Source: Melastoma dodecandrum
Taxonomy: Eukaryota > Streptophyta > Magnoliopsida > Myrtales > Melastomataceae
Direction of reading: 5' to 3'
DNA length: 64,000 nucleotides
NCBI GenBank assembly: GCA_029817715.1
Contig: JARUPY010000606.1
Coordinates: 3,348,001-3,412,000, forward strand
This document shows positions 22,100 through 35,908 of the stretch, piece by piece. The notes beneath the pieces were generated by a model, which saw only the letters and a program-made list of their open reading frames with translations, had not been told where the DNA came from and ran no database searches. The position numbers and the translations under genes are program-made. Numbering within the stretch: position 1 is the first letter of the stretch; each line of letters opens with the position of its first letter.

Positions 22100-24900
22100 T
22101 TGACCTCAGACATACTCAGTGATGATCTAGATGTCCATGTCCCCTCTAAACATTTATCCGATCACGGACTATTTCAGATTAATATACTCGTTAATCCGTG
22201 GGACTTTATCATTAATAATTTTACTTGCAAAAACGTAAAATAATCAATGACAAATACTCGTCTTTATTAATTATTTATCCACAAATACAATAAAATATCT
22301 TGATACATAAGTGCAAACACTAACGGCGTTGAACTTATAAATGAATAAATCAATCCAAATTCCCATTAACCCGCATAAGCAGCAACCGGATAAACAATTG
22401 GTCCTTTCTCTGCGAACTAAGAAGAGAATAAGCATTTCGTGGTATGTCGTTGGCCGAATCAGTTCGGGTAGAATAATTGATCTGAATGATATTTTTAATG
22501 GTAAGTTGTTTTTATTTTCTTATAGTAAGCCCAAGCACATTAATAACTTCGACCAACGATGTAATTGATGACCCGAGCACCAATATTATAATTATTAATT
22601 GATATTGAGTAAGTTTTACCCCGTTGCAAAAACCCACGAGCTCATTCACAAAAAGTAAAATAAAATAAAAATATTTTATCCAAGTAAGTAGTACCTCGCT
22701 ACTGTTAAGCTTAAAAATGTTCACTTCACACGAAGTTCTGTTGGACTCGAACTCGGACTCGGGACCCCACCGATTAAAACCTGGGCCGTAGGGGGAGAGC
22801 ATATGCAAATCCTCCCCCACCACCACCACCACTACCGTCATCAAAAGAATACTTCCCCCTGCGACCTAACAGAAAAACCTTGTACCGACAAGGGAAAGAT
22901 CTCTTTGTGTCGGGTGGGGGGATTCGGTCCCCGGTGATCGCGACCCCTTAACCTCCTCCCTCACCTAATCCTTATCCCTATACTACTTTCACAGTAAGAA
23001 AAACATCCAGTGCTTCAGGCAGTCAGGCAGGCCATGTGAACTTTACGACCGACCCCACTCCCACCACCCCCCTTCCACTGATGCTCCTTGAGGTGAGCCT
23101 CCCGCTCCTGTCACTTTCACTTGACATGTTTCTTCAACGTCCCCGCCGGTGGGGAGACTCCTCGCCCAATGTCTCTACGTGTCAGTGGATCACTCCTTTC
23201 CGAACAACCAAGGAATCCCCGTCATGCAGGAGGCAGTCACCATCTACGTTTTCTCCTTCTGCCGACGCCTTGTTGGCGCGCCATGAGTCGAATTCGGTTC
23301 TTAATCGGAAGTTTACAAAAAGAAAAAATAAAGAGACGTAGAATTGCGTATTATGCTAATGAGCGGAGAAGTAGATTATTCCTATTAATGAAGTACAAAG
23401 TTAGGTTATACTCCCTCTAACCTCCTCTACTTATCGTAAAAAAAAATTCAAAATGGTTTCTCGCTTTTTTTTACTGTAACATTCTTTGCATTCGCGTATC
23501 ACCCATGCTTCTGGGTTGACTCTCTCGTTATTGTTGTCCTTCGTTTATACCATTCAAAATATGAAAAATCTAGATAATATTTCTCTTATGAGCTTTTGAT
23601 ATAATTTAATATCGCTCAATATATTTCTCTAAAATATATATTACTTATCATTAGTATATTTGACGAGCAATCAAATATTGCTGAAGTCCATAGAACGTCC
23701 AAGGAATTGTCAGTCCGTATACGAGTCTTCCCCTGAGACGAATAGTGAATATTTACCTTCCTATCCTTCGGGCTCCGATGAGCCTGGTCAACGGAACGTT
23801 AAAACCCATCCTCGATGGAATTGATAACACACATCTTCTCGCCTCCTTGCGCTCACGGCCAATTACCCGCTTCTTTGATGATTGAATGCTCCTATTGAAA
23901 ATTTCACGACTCCTTTTAGAAGACCCCATAAACGGTAACGACACATCTCACATATAAGCCATTCAATCAAATTTCAGTAATCCACAACCGCTTTCCTCGA
24001 CGAACATTGAGGCAGCTGAAGCAAAAAATATGTATAATGTGTCTTCTAGCATACCAACGAAAACTATACTCCTCGTGATGTTAGGCACATGTCAAACAAC
24101 AATATGAGGATTTATGTGAAAAGAACTCCCTGAATAGAAATTCACTTCTCACCTAATGGTTTCTCTGACTTGGTTTCAATAGCTTTCACCTCGTTAGTAC
24201 GAGCACGTCTTCGGGATCATTATCACTGGTCTACACAACCACCCCGTCGACGCTTGCAACCCTTATCCTTTCTGTTAGCTTTCTACAATTTTTCTTCGTG
24301 TCCCTTCTAAGTGCTATGAAAGTACATTATGATGCCGCTACCTTTGAATCTTGTAATGCGTACTATTAATGCCTCTCATATAGGTCACCCAATTTATTTT
24401 GCATATTTGACGAGTGAATTAAAATATTTTCCAAACTCAATCTAATCGGGTCACATATCCAACAATAAGTCACATTCTAACTAAAGTTCACGTTCATCTA
24501 CTTGCACAAAATATTAAGATGAATCATACATAAGTTCGACTAAATATAAATCATTCGATGCGTTATTAAAATCATCAACTATACTCGTACAAATAATTCA
24601 GGTTTGTTGGAAGATAATGCCATGGACCCGTGTCCCAACATATAATCTCCGATAATAGAAGGGAGATGGTCCGTCGTTGGCGCTCTCTCTGTCTTTTTTA
24701 TTTCAAAAAGTTTCGTGTTTTTGTAAATATTCCTAATAATTCTCCGTGTTTAACGGGCCGGACCCGAAGATTAATGGGCTGTTTGTTGGTGGGCCGAGAG
24801 TCTTGGTCAAAGCGAGGTTGCCGATTCCCCCAATTACAGACGGCGTCGTGTTGAAGGAGACGCCTCGGGGCTGTTCGCCGATCAGCGAGAGATCTTCGTG
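22100..24900. other. Intergenic region upstream of ARPC2
   Basis: No gene is recognised. It is mostly AT-rich, with a short CAC/ACC run near 22820. Frames near 23036 and 23121 are unconvincing. The last 150 nt presumably contain the ARPC2 promoter and 5' UTR. Confidence 0.5.
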
Positions 24901-24923
24901 GCTCGTCGTCGCCGGCGGCGGAG

Positions 24924-27555
24924 ATGATACTCCTGCCGTCTCATTCCAGATTCCTCCTCCAGGCGCTGATCAATCGGGTTCAGAAGTCAGTTACTTCCCA
25001 CCACCCCGTCTTCCCTCTCTTACCTCCTCGTTTCTTTTCTCTTGACGGCCTTTGAATCTGATTGAGTTCAAGATCGAATGGGATTGACGAACGTCGCGTG
25101 ACCAGGATGATGTCTGGCCATTTGACCTTTTTTCCCCTCTTTGTCTGGATGTGTTTGTTGTAGTCTCGAGAAAGGGGAGCTGGATTACCACTGGGTGGAG
25201 TTTGATGATATCCGTTATCATATCCAGGTACGAGTCAATTCAGACGCTGCATTTGTTATTGTTGATCATTTTTTTTTTTTTGAAATTGCAGCTGTTGGAT
25301 TGGAATTTTGTTTTAAATCTTTGCAGGTCACGACCAAGAACACAAATATCTTGCTGTTATCTCTTTGCTTGCCCTCCCCACCTCCGGAAGCTGTTTTTCC
25401 TGGTGGACTCCCTCCCGGAGCCATCGAGGCTATAAAATCTTCCTACGGGTCGCTTGTTCAGATCCTCGACCCCCCTCGAGATGGTTTCAACCTCACCCTA
25501 AAAGTGAACCTGTCGAAACTTCCTCCAGATGAAGGTTCGATGACTTCCTTTCCCTAGTTGTTGTAGCTTGCCGCGTACTTCTTTCTAAATCTAATGTGCA
25601 CATTATTTATGCGTACATATTTTTGGAAACTTATTTTCTTGGCTTGTTTATCAGACCGTAGGCATTCTCTCTTGGTCAAGGTTGCATCGGTTCGAGAAAT
25701 AGTGCTAGGTGCTCCGTTGAGGCAGTTGTTGAGAGCACTTTCTTCGAGAACCATTGTTTCGGACACAGAGGAGGAGCCTGTGGCTCTTGTCCATCGTCCT
25801 AAGGAGTCCTTTCTTGTAATTCCCCAGGTATCCGCTTTCATTGCCTGGTAGAGTTGACATTCGTTCTGCTTTTATGTGGTACAGTAATTTTGGTTTCGCT
25901 GGCTTTGTAATATCTTTGGCAGGCTGACAGGGTGACAGTTGTGTTCCCTATGAGATTTAAAGATTCTATTGGCATTGTTCTTGCGACATCCTTTCTTCAG
26001 GTATATGTCGGTTCACTCGAGCATAAAAGGAAAATCGTTATTTTTACGAATGGCAATCCCGTCATGTTGAATCTAGGATTCTTTAGCATGTGTGATGGTT
26101 ACTTTCAGGAATTTGTGCTAGCAAGACGAACTGCTGGTTTGAGTAATGCACCTCTGTGCACGTGGTCCGCATCACCTCCTTCTGAGTTAAAGAAAGCTCC
26201 TGCTGAAGCACTTTCAGCAAATGCAGGATTTGTAACTTTTGGTTGTTTGATAATGATGGTTTCTTTCTTATCATTTTATTTGTCTGGTTTTGGCTCTAAT
26301 TAGCTAACTTGTCCCAACTTGCAGTGATTTTTCCTCGACATGTTGAAGGCAAAAAGTTGGAGCAAACTGTTTGGAGTCTATCCACATTCCATGCTTATGT
26401 TAGTTACCATGTTAAAGTAAGTCACTTTATCTGATATTTTTTGACAAGGAGTGCTCAAGTAAATTGAAATGTACCTATCATACAAGAGTAACAAATCGCT
26501 GTTTTGGTTTTGGAGGGATCCTTTCTAGCTATTAACTTGTGGTCTGTCAAATGTCGTCTCTTTTCTAATCAATATCTATCCAATGTTTGCTCAAGTGCTC
26601 AGAAGGTTTTATGCATACACGGATGCGGCGAAGAGTTGAGACTTTAATACAGGTACTTATTCCCTAGTTTTCTCACTATGGAGTTTGAAAAGTCTTCCTT
26701 GGCCCTATCTTCAAAGCACCTTAGTGGGATATTGTTCCAAATCCAGTTAACTTATTACCACTTGAGTTCATATTTGAGACTTTCGTCTGCTTAAACTGGT
26801 CTGGATTTTGCATAAAGATGTAGCCTATTTCTATGCGGGTCAAGCAAACAAAAATTAGGTTATTTCAGTAAATACTTTCAACCTACTCCATTCTTTTTAC
26901 CCCATTAACATTTTGGAAGGTTTAACAAAACCCTTATCACTTAGTTTTCGGCTTTTAGGAAATATTTTTTTCCTAACGCCTCAGGCTGTTTTGCGATTTC
27001 CTCCGCAGCTTTGGCAAAGAAATAATTTTAATCTATCCATATACGGAATGTTGTTTGATGGGATTGGATGATCTGAGAAGTTCTCTGCCTCTGAAAATTA
27101 GGTATAGATTCATTCTTTGTGGATAGAGATAAACGGATTGCCAATATGAGATATGAATGCGGCCTTCTGCTAGCGTATGTAGGTCAGGCATGTGATTCAC
27201 AAGCATCGTTTAAACTAGATTTTGGATAATGACGGCAAATGGAGGAGTCCAGTTTTTGTCATCCTTTTCGGGCACATGATAGGTTTCGGATGAGTGAGGG
27301 ATTTTTTTTTATGTTTTGGATATTATGTGAATGTACCGTGTCATTTGGCTTGAGATTGCTGTAAACGAGCTCTTATCATAGAAATGGTTTTGGTGAAACA
27401 TGGTCATGATATGTTTCCAGGCCTTGGACCGAGCAAAAGCAGATGGGGATAAGTCCAAGAGTTTGGGAAACACAAACAACAGATCCTTCAAAAGGCTGGT
27501 TCGTGTGAAGCGTAACCTTAGTAGTTTTTCCTCGGTCCGTCTAAATAGTCAATAA
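24924..27555 (+). CDS. ARPC2A: Arp2/3 complex subunit 2 (ARPC2, p34-Arc), 9 exons, 333 aa
   Basis: Structural core subunit of the seven-protein Arp2/3 complex, which nucleates branched actin filaments. In plants it shapes trichomes and pavement cells. Exons: 24924-24985, 25164-25227, 25327-25534, 25655-25827, 25923-26000, 26109-26241, 26325-26416, 26596-26652, 27421-27555. They total 1002 nt and all join in phase with GT-AG introns. The protein starts MILLPSHSRFLLQALINRVQ and contains LDYHWVEFDDIRYHIQ, LDPPRDGFNLTLKV, VVFPMRFKDS, VIFPRHVEGKKLEQTVW and HTRMRRRVETLIQAL, all hallmark ARPC2 segments. The start matches the family N terminus. The last intron (768 nt) is the longest. The C-terminal 20 residues are less conserved. 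It appears intact. Confidence 0.96.
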
Positions 27556-28992
27556 AATGGAGTGTATTTTTCCATGTTTTAGAGTCTGAAAGAAGGGCGG
27601 GCTAGTTGGCTCTGATGAAAGGCTTGGTTCAAGGCGGCTAACTTGCAGATAGATCTTCAAGGAAGGCATTTCGGTTCTCCCACCGGGCACTTGGGAGATC
27701 GGTTCGAGACCGAGCAATGCACGTCTTTGCTTCGGCTGGAGGTGCAACTCGTTCGTTCCCCGCCATTTTCAAATGAATAGAGCATGGCATTTGCTTTCAT
27801 ATTCTTTTATGTATATGCACATGCTTTTGCCACTTGGTTCCATTTGGGGAGAGTTGTAATTATACAATAGGTAACTGTGGGATGGAGGGAACCTAGACCT
27901 TATGCCGACTGTCAGGGCGTGACCTTCCTCGAATGAAATGGGAATCTGGCATCGTTTTCCGTGTTCATGAACCAATCAGGGGGCAGAGGGGGGGGGGGCG
28001 CGGGGGGTGTGGAATGGAGAAAGGGTGGTTCCGTGCCGTGGCAACCAACCAAAAGAGCTATCTACCTACCTTCCTCTGTGTCGCACTTGTCCTTCCCCCC
28101 TCGCCTCACGTGGTCGCACGTTTTTGTCCTAAACTAGGGGGCCCTCCCCCAGAAGAACACTCCGATCTTATAGAGATGCTTGGCCGACGTCCCACTTTCC
28201 CAAGACTTTCCCCACAATGAGTTAGTTTGGGCGAGAGGCCAGTAGACCAAACCCCCACGTGTCCGGTGAGCATTCGGTCGATAATCCTAAATATCGATTA
28301 TCAAAATATCAAATTTTAAAGAAATCAAAAATTTAGATTTCGATATCGATTTCGAATTTATAATATCGAATGTGCATAAAAATAAATATCTACTGCACAT
28401 TTCGAATCATTAAGTTACACAATTTACACCAATACTTGATCATGCAATGTCGGAATTTATTAAAAAAATTGAGAATTGTTTTAGATACAAAATCGAAAAA
28501 AACTTCACAGACACAAGAGCATGCGAAGAACAGGTAATTGTTGAGATTAATGGATTCGACCTATTAATTTTTTGTTAAACGAGAGATCAAATTGTGAGTA
28601 CCGTGAAAATTCAATATTCGATAAATATCAAATTTTATTTTTTCAATACCGATCCCAATACCAAATACCGTTTTAACATAAACATATTCCCATGCCAATT
28701 CCAAATATCGATTTCGAATTTCAAAAATTTTAAAAATTCGAAATTAGAATAAGTATATCAAAATTTTTGCTCTCCCATGCCAGCCGTCTTCTCAAACTCC
28801 ATTAAATATTCTTTTAATAAATTACAAACGAAAAAGAATATGTCGTGTAAAGTATACAAAACCAAACAAATGCTTGTCGACCAATTTAAGAAAGAATTTT
28901 GCACCCCGCCCCCTGTTATCACTTCTTTTTTTTTTCTTATAATATATATATACGTTCAAATGTCCACTTCTTGGAAGAAGCCCGAGCCGCCC
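27556..28992. other. Intergenic region between ARPC2 and GALS
   Basis: No gene. It contains a G-rich run near 27980-28010 and, at about 28270-28760, an AT-rich segment with many ATATCGATTTCGAATT-like palindromic words that may be a decayed MITE. The part next to 28993 would be the GALS 3' UTR. Confidence 0.5.
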
Positions 28993-31366
28993 CTATTGTC
29001 GTGTCCTCAGCAACCTAACGCCAATTGTCTTGAGCTCGAACCTCTTGACAGCGCCAGATGCTTCCTGCATCCTGTTGTCCAGGACGTAAGGGTTTGAGTC
29101 TGCCGTGAGTTCCGAGGAATTGGTCAGCATCCGGCAGGGCTCCCGTCGTTGGGCGATCGTCCCGTGATAGTGGAAGTACTTCATGCGATCCACCTTGTGC
29201 ATCGTCTGCCCATCTAGGTTCTGGGACATGTGCACCCCGGTTGCGTACACGCTGCGCGGCTGCACCGCGTACTTGCGGTCCCTCCTCATCACCCTCTTCA
29301 CGTCCCTGTACACCAGCTTCTCGAAACCCCATTTCCTGTTCGCCACCCAAAAAAAATACAAGTTCCGATGAGATATCCGGTGCCAGCACTTGATAGCGAG
29401 TTCAAGTACTAAGAGGGACAAAGCAACCGACATTCAAGACGGTTAAGGTGCAGAAAGTGACCCGGGGACGTACTAATTGCCATAAACAATGACGTCCAAA
29501 TCGTGAATATGATACACTAATTTCTCTGAAGAAACCACATGACCCAACTTCCTAGAATGCAATGCCCAGAGCCACGAATCGTGGTTGGCCTTCATCGTGA
29601 TAAAGCAACACCACCTGATTAAACAACCACAACTGTTTCTGATATTCCGACGGGGCTAAATCGATCAGGAGCTGCTGTTACGCAAGACCGATCACTGGCT
29701 TAGCCAGGCATAACGGATGCAATGTATCAGTTTGGTCCCTCCCATCGATGAATGGCAAACAGGAACAACCGAACATCCTGCCCAGTAGGACACCGAGCCG
29801 GTCCCATCACCTAATACAGCTACACAAGTCCAATGGAACACAGATTTCCTACCATCACAACACGCCTAAAGCCGCAACTAATCCAATCAGCAGTCATCCT
29901 CCATTTGGGAGAGACAAACTTTTGTGCTGGCTAATACTTGCTTGGCTTTCCTAAAATTCGAAGATGTTTCCGGATCAAGTAATTGCATCCAGATCACATC
30001 TCACCTATTGATGCCGTCATCAACGGTAAATGTAAATCAATGTATTGAGCTAAGAAGCCAAATCCTATAGATCTAGAATGACGATTCTCGCTTGATTTGT
30101 GCCCAATAGCTTCAGGCAATTGACAACCAATAAGCTCGAAAACAAATTCTTAGATTATATTCATCGATGGAAGAAAGAGATCGGAATGTGAGCAGTGAGG
30201 AAATGAGGAGAAGGGGTTGAGAGTTACCTATAAGTGGCGCCGGGATCATTGGAGAAGCAAATCTGACCACTCATAGGCACCTGTTCGATAGTGAACTGGG
30301 TATAGGGAAGCAGGGAATGCATCACCGACCTCAGGGTGCTCCTCGGCGGGACATAGATGAACTCGTCCACGTCGAAGAAGAACATCCACCGGGTGGCAAA
30401 CCTGTACCTGTGGAGGCAGTCGTTCACCACCATGAACTGGTTGTGGTAGTAGCCATCGAACCTCTCCTGACCCCTGATGTCGTGGATGGTGACGTAGCCC
30501 AACTCCATCCAAGGCCTCAGCACCTCCAGGACCTCCGGGTGCACCCCGCCTGCATCGTGGATGACGAAGTGTGACTTGCCCCCAAATAGCCTCACGTGGT
30601 AGGCAATCCACTCCCTCACCCTCTGGGGGCTGAGGTTCCCATACAGGGAAGATCCGCAGTAGAGATACTCGTACTTTGGCTCCGAGGTGAAGACGGAGAA
30701 GTCCACGCTGCCGGGGAGCTCCTCGAGCACCTCCATGGTGTCGGTGAGGTTGAGGCTGAGGTCACCACCACCGGACGTGGAGGCATGGAGAAGGAGCTTG
30801 CCGCCGGAGTTGTCGGCATTGACGGGGTTGGAGAAGGTGCAGTTGACGACAACAACGGTGTAGATGCGGCCGTAGCCCCAGTCGGGTAGGACCTTGTAGG
30901 AATGCTGGGAGATGATGGGGGTGGAGTTAGAGGTGGAGTTGGAAGGAAGCCACTGGCAGTGGTAGGAGGGGTTGGCGTGGAGGTGGAGGGTCTTGGAGGA
31001 GAGGCCGACAACGGCAAAGGTATGGGGTCCGCCGCGGTAGGCGCCCATGGTGATGAAGCTGTAGGCAGCCCAGCCGTAGGGGTGGAAGGCCCTCCGGATG
31101 AGGCCTGGCTCAACGACGAGCTCAGCAGGCGACCTGGGGGGAGGGGGAGGGGGAGAGGGAGAGGGAGGGACGGGGGAGATGCAGGAGCGGAGATCATTTG
31201 GATTGGTGGAGAGGAAGCGGGGAGGGAGGAACTGAAGGAGGGTGGCGAGGGTGCAGAGGACGAAGAGGGCAGTGAGGAGGAGCTTGAGCTCAGCGGCACA
31301 ATTCCAGAGGAAGCCCAGCAGAGCCCGGCGGTCGGTCTCCCCCTTGATGTCTTTCTCCTTCCCCAT
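28993..31366 (-). CDS. GALS1: Galactan beta-1,4-galactosyltransferase, GT92 family (GALS-like), 493 aa
   Basis: Type II Golgi glycosyltransferase expected to extend beta-1,4-galactan side chains of pectic rhamnogalacturonan I from UDP-galactose. Exons are 31366-30228 and 29335-28993, phase matched through an AG|G split Arg codon (GATYR|KWGFEKLV). Residues about 27-47 form a single membrane anchor, followed by a Pro-rich stem (PSPSPPPPPP). The GT92 catalytic domain has CGSSLYGNLS, GGKSHFVIHDAGG, RFDGYYHNQFMVVNDCLHR and FFFDVDEFIYVP, with the metal-binding DVD at residues 332-334. The C-terminal exon holds YAVQPRSVYATGVHMSQN and YHYHGTIAQRREPC-like segments. The start MGKEKDIKG is preferred over an in-frame ATG at 31534, which would add 56 non-membrane residues before the anchor. 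Which GALS paralogue it is cannot be settled here. Confidence 0.9.
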
Positions 31367-32067
31367 TTCCCACGTCAAGCAAGGCTCGATACACACAGAG
31401 CAGCAGAGCAGAGCAGAGGAACCCTGCCTTTTACAGTAACATTGGGGTTGGGGGTGGGTGATGTTTGGCTTTTTGTTTTCAGACAAGGGGAGGTGGGTTT
31501 GATGTGAACATGATGGATGGATGGATGATGACAAGTGATTTGTCTTCTGGCTTTTTCCTTTTATCTCCGTTGGTCGTGGCCAGACAGGTGGGTGTTGCTG
31601 TGTGGGGGGTGGGTTCCAACTGGGGGTATGTGTGTGTGTTCTTTGTTTTCTTGGATTCTTCCCTAATCCTTCTTTCCAGAAATTATTCCTACTTGTTTCC
31701 TTTTTTTGTGTTTGACTGGGGGTGTAATATATTTTTATTTCCTTTCATAAATCGATTTAAAAAAAAAAATTTGATAAGAAAGAATCGTCCGATCTGGGGT
31801 GGACTACACTTTTTTCGCATACATATAAATTCCTTTTTCTGATTGGAGAATGTAATTTTGTTCTTCCCAAGGCTAAGGAGATGGAAGATCTCTAGGATTA
31901 CTCTCTCTCTCTCTCTCTCTCTTGAGCCATTCTTCTATTGTGTTTTGGCAGGAGGATGGTGAAATAACGGATATTTTTTTTAAGTTTTAAAATTTATCTA
32001 AGCTCGTTAAGGAATCGGAGATGTATTTTTTATTTAAATTTTTAAGGAAATTAAAATTATTCTACGA
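31367..32067. other. Upstream region of GALS
   Basis: No gene. It should hold the GALS 5' UTR and promoter. A CT microsatellite lies at 31901-31922. Confidence 0.5.
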
Positions 32068-32076
32068 ATTTTAAAA
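32068..32076. repeat. 9-bp target-site duplication, left
   Basis: ATTTTAAAA immediately precedes the left inverted repeat. It is identical to 37054-37062 after the right repeat. A 9-bp duplication is the Mutator superfamily signature. Confidence 0.93.
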
Positions 32077-32294
32077 GGCAAATTATCGATTTATGGCCCA
32101 AACTATAGGCCAACTTTCTTCTGTGGCCTATTGTTAAAAAAGTTTTAGATTTGGCCCAATCTACATTTTATTTTTTGATTAGGCCTAATAGCCGACGTCC
32201 GTTAACCGGTGCAGACGTGGCTTTGACGGATCGTTATGATCACCTACGTGACTCTCTATTTTTTTGCAGGGAAACGCTATGTGGCAAAAATTGA
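32077..32294. repeat. Left terminal inverted repeat of the MULE
   Basis: Starts GGCAAATTATCGATTTATGG and ends at GTGGCAAAAATTGA. It pairs with 36837-37053 with few mismatches. Confidence 0.92.
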
Positions 32295-32699
32295 TTACCA
32301 GACGAAATAAATCAATAAAACGGGTTTAGGGTTAGGGTTCGTGGTCATTTCGATTTTGGAAAAAATCGCAGGAAGTCCGATTTCAGGAGGGGTTTGTCCG
32401 CATTGCTTGATTAACTCCCTTTGCGTCATCTAGGTAAGTTTATTATGTTTGTTTTTTCTTTCTTGTGCTTCTTCACGACGAACTTCATACCTGAGGGTTC
32501 TGATTTGGGGGTTCGTTTGTTTCTGCGATTCCGTATGTACCTGCTGTTGTCATTGTCGATTCATTTATTTTCCTTTCTACAAGTTACATGATTTTGCGTG
32601 TTTTTAACCTTTTTTTGAGTCGTCCCGGCTTAGTGGGGATAACTGGGTTGATGCGAGTTGATAATAGGGGTTCTTGCGCATATAGGTGGGCAGGTCAAA

Positions 32700-35514
32700 A
32701 TGAAGAGGCTTTCCTTCGACTTGCATGTAGATGGTGTAGTCTCTTAGGGGAATAATTTTGAATATGTTGGTGGTAAGGTCCTGAAATACACTGATGTAGA
32801 CTGCGATTTGATGGGTTATTTCACGTTGGTTGCCTTCGCCCAAGATGTTGGTTCCTCTGTGAGGAAGATGTGGTGTGCTGTTGGGACTGAGGGTGTTAAG
32901 GAAATTTTGGCTGACAAGGAGGTGGTAGAGATGTGTGATCGGTGTCCTGATGGTTCTACTGTCAAGGTATTTTGTGAATGTACTATGATAGATAATAGAT
33001 CTGAAAATGAGGATACTAGTCTGGACATTTCTTTAAGTTTGTCTGATAGTGAAGTGGATAGTTCAGAGGCTGAGCAGGACTTAGAATTGCATGAGATAAA
33101 TGTCCAGGAGAGGGTTGGTGGAATGTCCCAGGAAGTTGAAGCTGTTAGTGGTCCTATTACTGTTGAAGTAGAAGGAGATGCTAGTAATGTGGATGCTGTT
33201 GATGACGTCGAGAAGTCAGACGATGATATTCTTCCAGACGATGGAGCATCCACCACAGGAGTAAAGAGGAAATATTTGAAATCTCAACTTAGTATGTATG
33301 ATCCACATTGTGATCATAAGGTGATAAAGTTAATACCTCGATTGTGTTTTGAGACTCCACGGCAGATGCATAATGCTATACAAAGGTATGCCATTGCTAA
33401 TGGATTCAATTTACGGTGGAGGAGAAATTCGAAAATAAAGCAAGAGGCTGTATGCAAATTTGGCTGTCCATGGAGGATTTATGGGTCATGGTTGAAGAAG
33501 GACGGATCCTTCGCTATTAAATCTGTGTTCAGCAGTCACACATGTGCTCGTAACATGCGTAATAGACAAGCTACTACCAAATGGTTGGTTGAACAATTGG
33601 TGCATGGTCATATAAGAAGGGCAGGTGCCATGGCGAAAGAAATTCAAGAGGAGGTAATGAATAAGTACACAACTGAGGTCGGATTGATGAAGTGTTACAA
33701 GGCATGTTGGATTGCAGATGGCATGGTGGTTGGTTCAGTCGATGATCACTTCAAGAAGCTCCAACCATATTTAGCTGCTCTGAGGAATAGATATCCAACG
33801 AGTTGTTTTGAGTTGATGACTGATATGACATTATCCACAGGACTACGCACCACATTTTGGAGATTATACATAGGATTTAAGGCTTTGATCAAGGGGTTCC
33901 TTCTAGAGTGCAGACGGGTTGTGGGATTCGATGGTACCTTCATAAAAACGAAAGTTGGAGGGATACTATTGACGGCTATAGGACGGAATGGGAATGATGA
34001 CATGTACCCAATTGCATGGGCTGTGGTCGAGGGAGAAAACCAGAATTCATTGACATGGTTCCTTGAGTTGCTTTTAGCAAATGAAAGTTGGAAGTGGGCA
34101 CGGTTGGACTTTCATTAGCGACCAGCAAAAGGTTTATGTATCGCTTTATATTTATTCAACGTTCGTTATAGCTATTTCTAATCTGAAATTTTTTTTATTT
34201 CAGGGTCTGCTGAATGCCATCAGCCTTCTTGTACCTGATGCCGAGTCGAGAAACTGTTCAAGGAACATCTACCAAAATTGGAAAGTCAAGCACAAAGGAA
34301 TATTCATGAAGAGTTGCTTCTACAAAGCCGTGAGATCTACAAACGAAGTGGACTTCCAAATTGCCATGAGGGAGATGACTTTTGGTAGGGATGGTGTCCC
34401 AGGGTCCCTCTTGGTGCTGAAGACTTCAACAAACAAGGTTCCCGCTATTTCTGTAAGGCATTTTTCAATACTTCAAGTAAGTGCGGTACACATAGTAACA
34501 ATATGTCAGAAACATTCAACTAATATATTGTTGCCGCTAGAAGACTGCCTTTAATTGATATGTTGGAGTGCATTAGGCGACTGCTAATGGTTAGGCAAGT
34601 AGAAAAGAAGAAGGCTGTAGCCAAGAGGACTGATTTAGTGACACAAAATATCAGAGAAAACATAGAGAGCATGAAGGAAGCTGCAGCTAGATATGTGGTT
34701 AAACCCTCCATCACAGAAAAATTTGAAGTGTCAATGTCTTTAGCCGACTCAGATAGGTTTTTAGTTGATTTAAGGGCTGGATCTTGTAGTTGTAGAAGTT
34801 GGGAATTACATGGCATTCCATGTACGCATGCAATGTCTTCTATTCTGTATATGAAGCGGAGGATAGAAGACTATGTCAATCCCTGTTTCAAGATGAACAC
34901 ATATCGCCAAGCCTACATGCATGTTCTAGAGCCACTGGAAGGCAGCAAATTCTGGCCAGAGGTAGAGGGTAATCCAATAAGGCCACCACCTTATAAGAAG
35001 TTGCCTGGAAGACCAAGGAAACAAAACAGGAAGAAAAGCAAGGAAGAGGACCCGAAGACAGCTCAAACTCAGTTGAATAGGAAGGGCCTGCAGATGACGT
35101 GGCAACATTGGACACAACAGGAGAACCTGCAGAAGACAACCTGGATCATAGCTATCATCCTCTCAACCATCTTCACAGCCACAGAACATGCGTCGGAACC
35201 TGCACAAGCCGCAGATGCAGAATCTGCAGAAGAATCGCACACCTATCGTGATTATGGTATGGAGTAACGACCCTCATTACATCTTCTGGTGTAATTATAG
35301 GTTCTCATATCGAAAACTTGACTTTAGGTGTTATTACAGTTCTGGTTTTCACTGGAGAGTGAAATGCAAGTTATGTGGGATGGTAGGGCATAACAAGAGG
35401 ACTTGCTTAAAGAGAAGGGTTGAAGGTGGTTTGGGTGGTTCTGGTGGTTCCGGTCATAGTACATCAGCTGAAACAGGACACACCATCCCTGACCTTGGAC
35501 AAAGCTCAACTTAA
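32700..35514 (+). pseudogene. MuDR-type transposase, broken
   Basis: The domains run in order. An N-terminal segment is followed by an acidic linker. A MuDR/FAR1-like DNA-binding segment (about 33330-33560: RYAIANGFNLRWRRNSKIKQ, CPWRIYGSW) precedes a DDE transposase core (GFDGTFIKTKVGG near 33920 with the first catalytic Asp; GWTFISDQQK near 34100). A SWIM finger (CSCRSWELHGIPCTH, about 34785) is followed by a C-terminal CCHC knuckle (CKLCGMVGHNKRTC, about 35370). There is an intron at about 34132-34203, and another is likely between about 35260 and 35340. Breaks are an in-frame TAG at 32745-32747, a frameshift near 34083, a second frame change around 34390-34420, and TAA at 34521-34523. The element is therefore unlikely to be autonomous. 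Confidence 0.88.
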
Positions 35515-35908
35515 GTTGGACACAAATGTTCTGACCTTTTTGGTTTAGTTGGATATTTGGAGTTTTTTGATTTAGCAGCTCTAAACTTAAGTTGTATGGA
35601 AATTGTGGTGTATGGAGCTTATGCATGGATCTTATGGATTGGAGGTATCCTAGAGGGATGCTTATGTATATGTATGCAAATTCTGGTGTTTTGGAGGTTA
35701 TGGTGTATTGGAGCTTAGGTTTCTGCCAACACCAGAATTCTGTCTAATTTTATGACAGTATGAAGACTATCGCTCTATCATTCTCTGCCAACATTATATG
35801 ATTTCATTAAAAACTGACTTACATACAAGAAAGGCAACTGACTGACTAAGGAAATCAACTGCCAACACGAATTTCTGCCATTCACGGCTACAAGGATAAT
35901 CTTCAAGT

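Noticed and set aside
23036..23420. Overlapping plus-strand frames of about 100 codons
   Set aside because: Two overlapping frames are both open in the same GC-rich patch and neither has motifs. I treat them as chance.
25554..26303. Frames that read through ARPC2 introns
   Set aside because: They include intron sequence. The GT-AG joins that restore the ARPC2 protein are preferred.
30596..31507. Open frames of 97-227 codons opposite or out of frame with GALS
   Set aside because: Ser/Pro or Gly/Glu low-complexity translations of the GC-rich first GALS exon. The true frame is fixed by the GT92 motifs.
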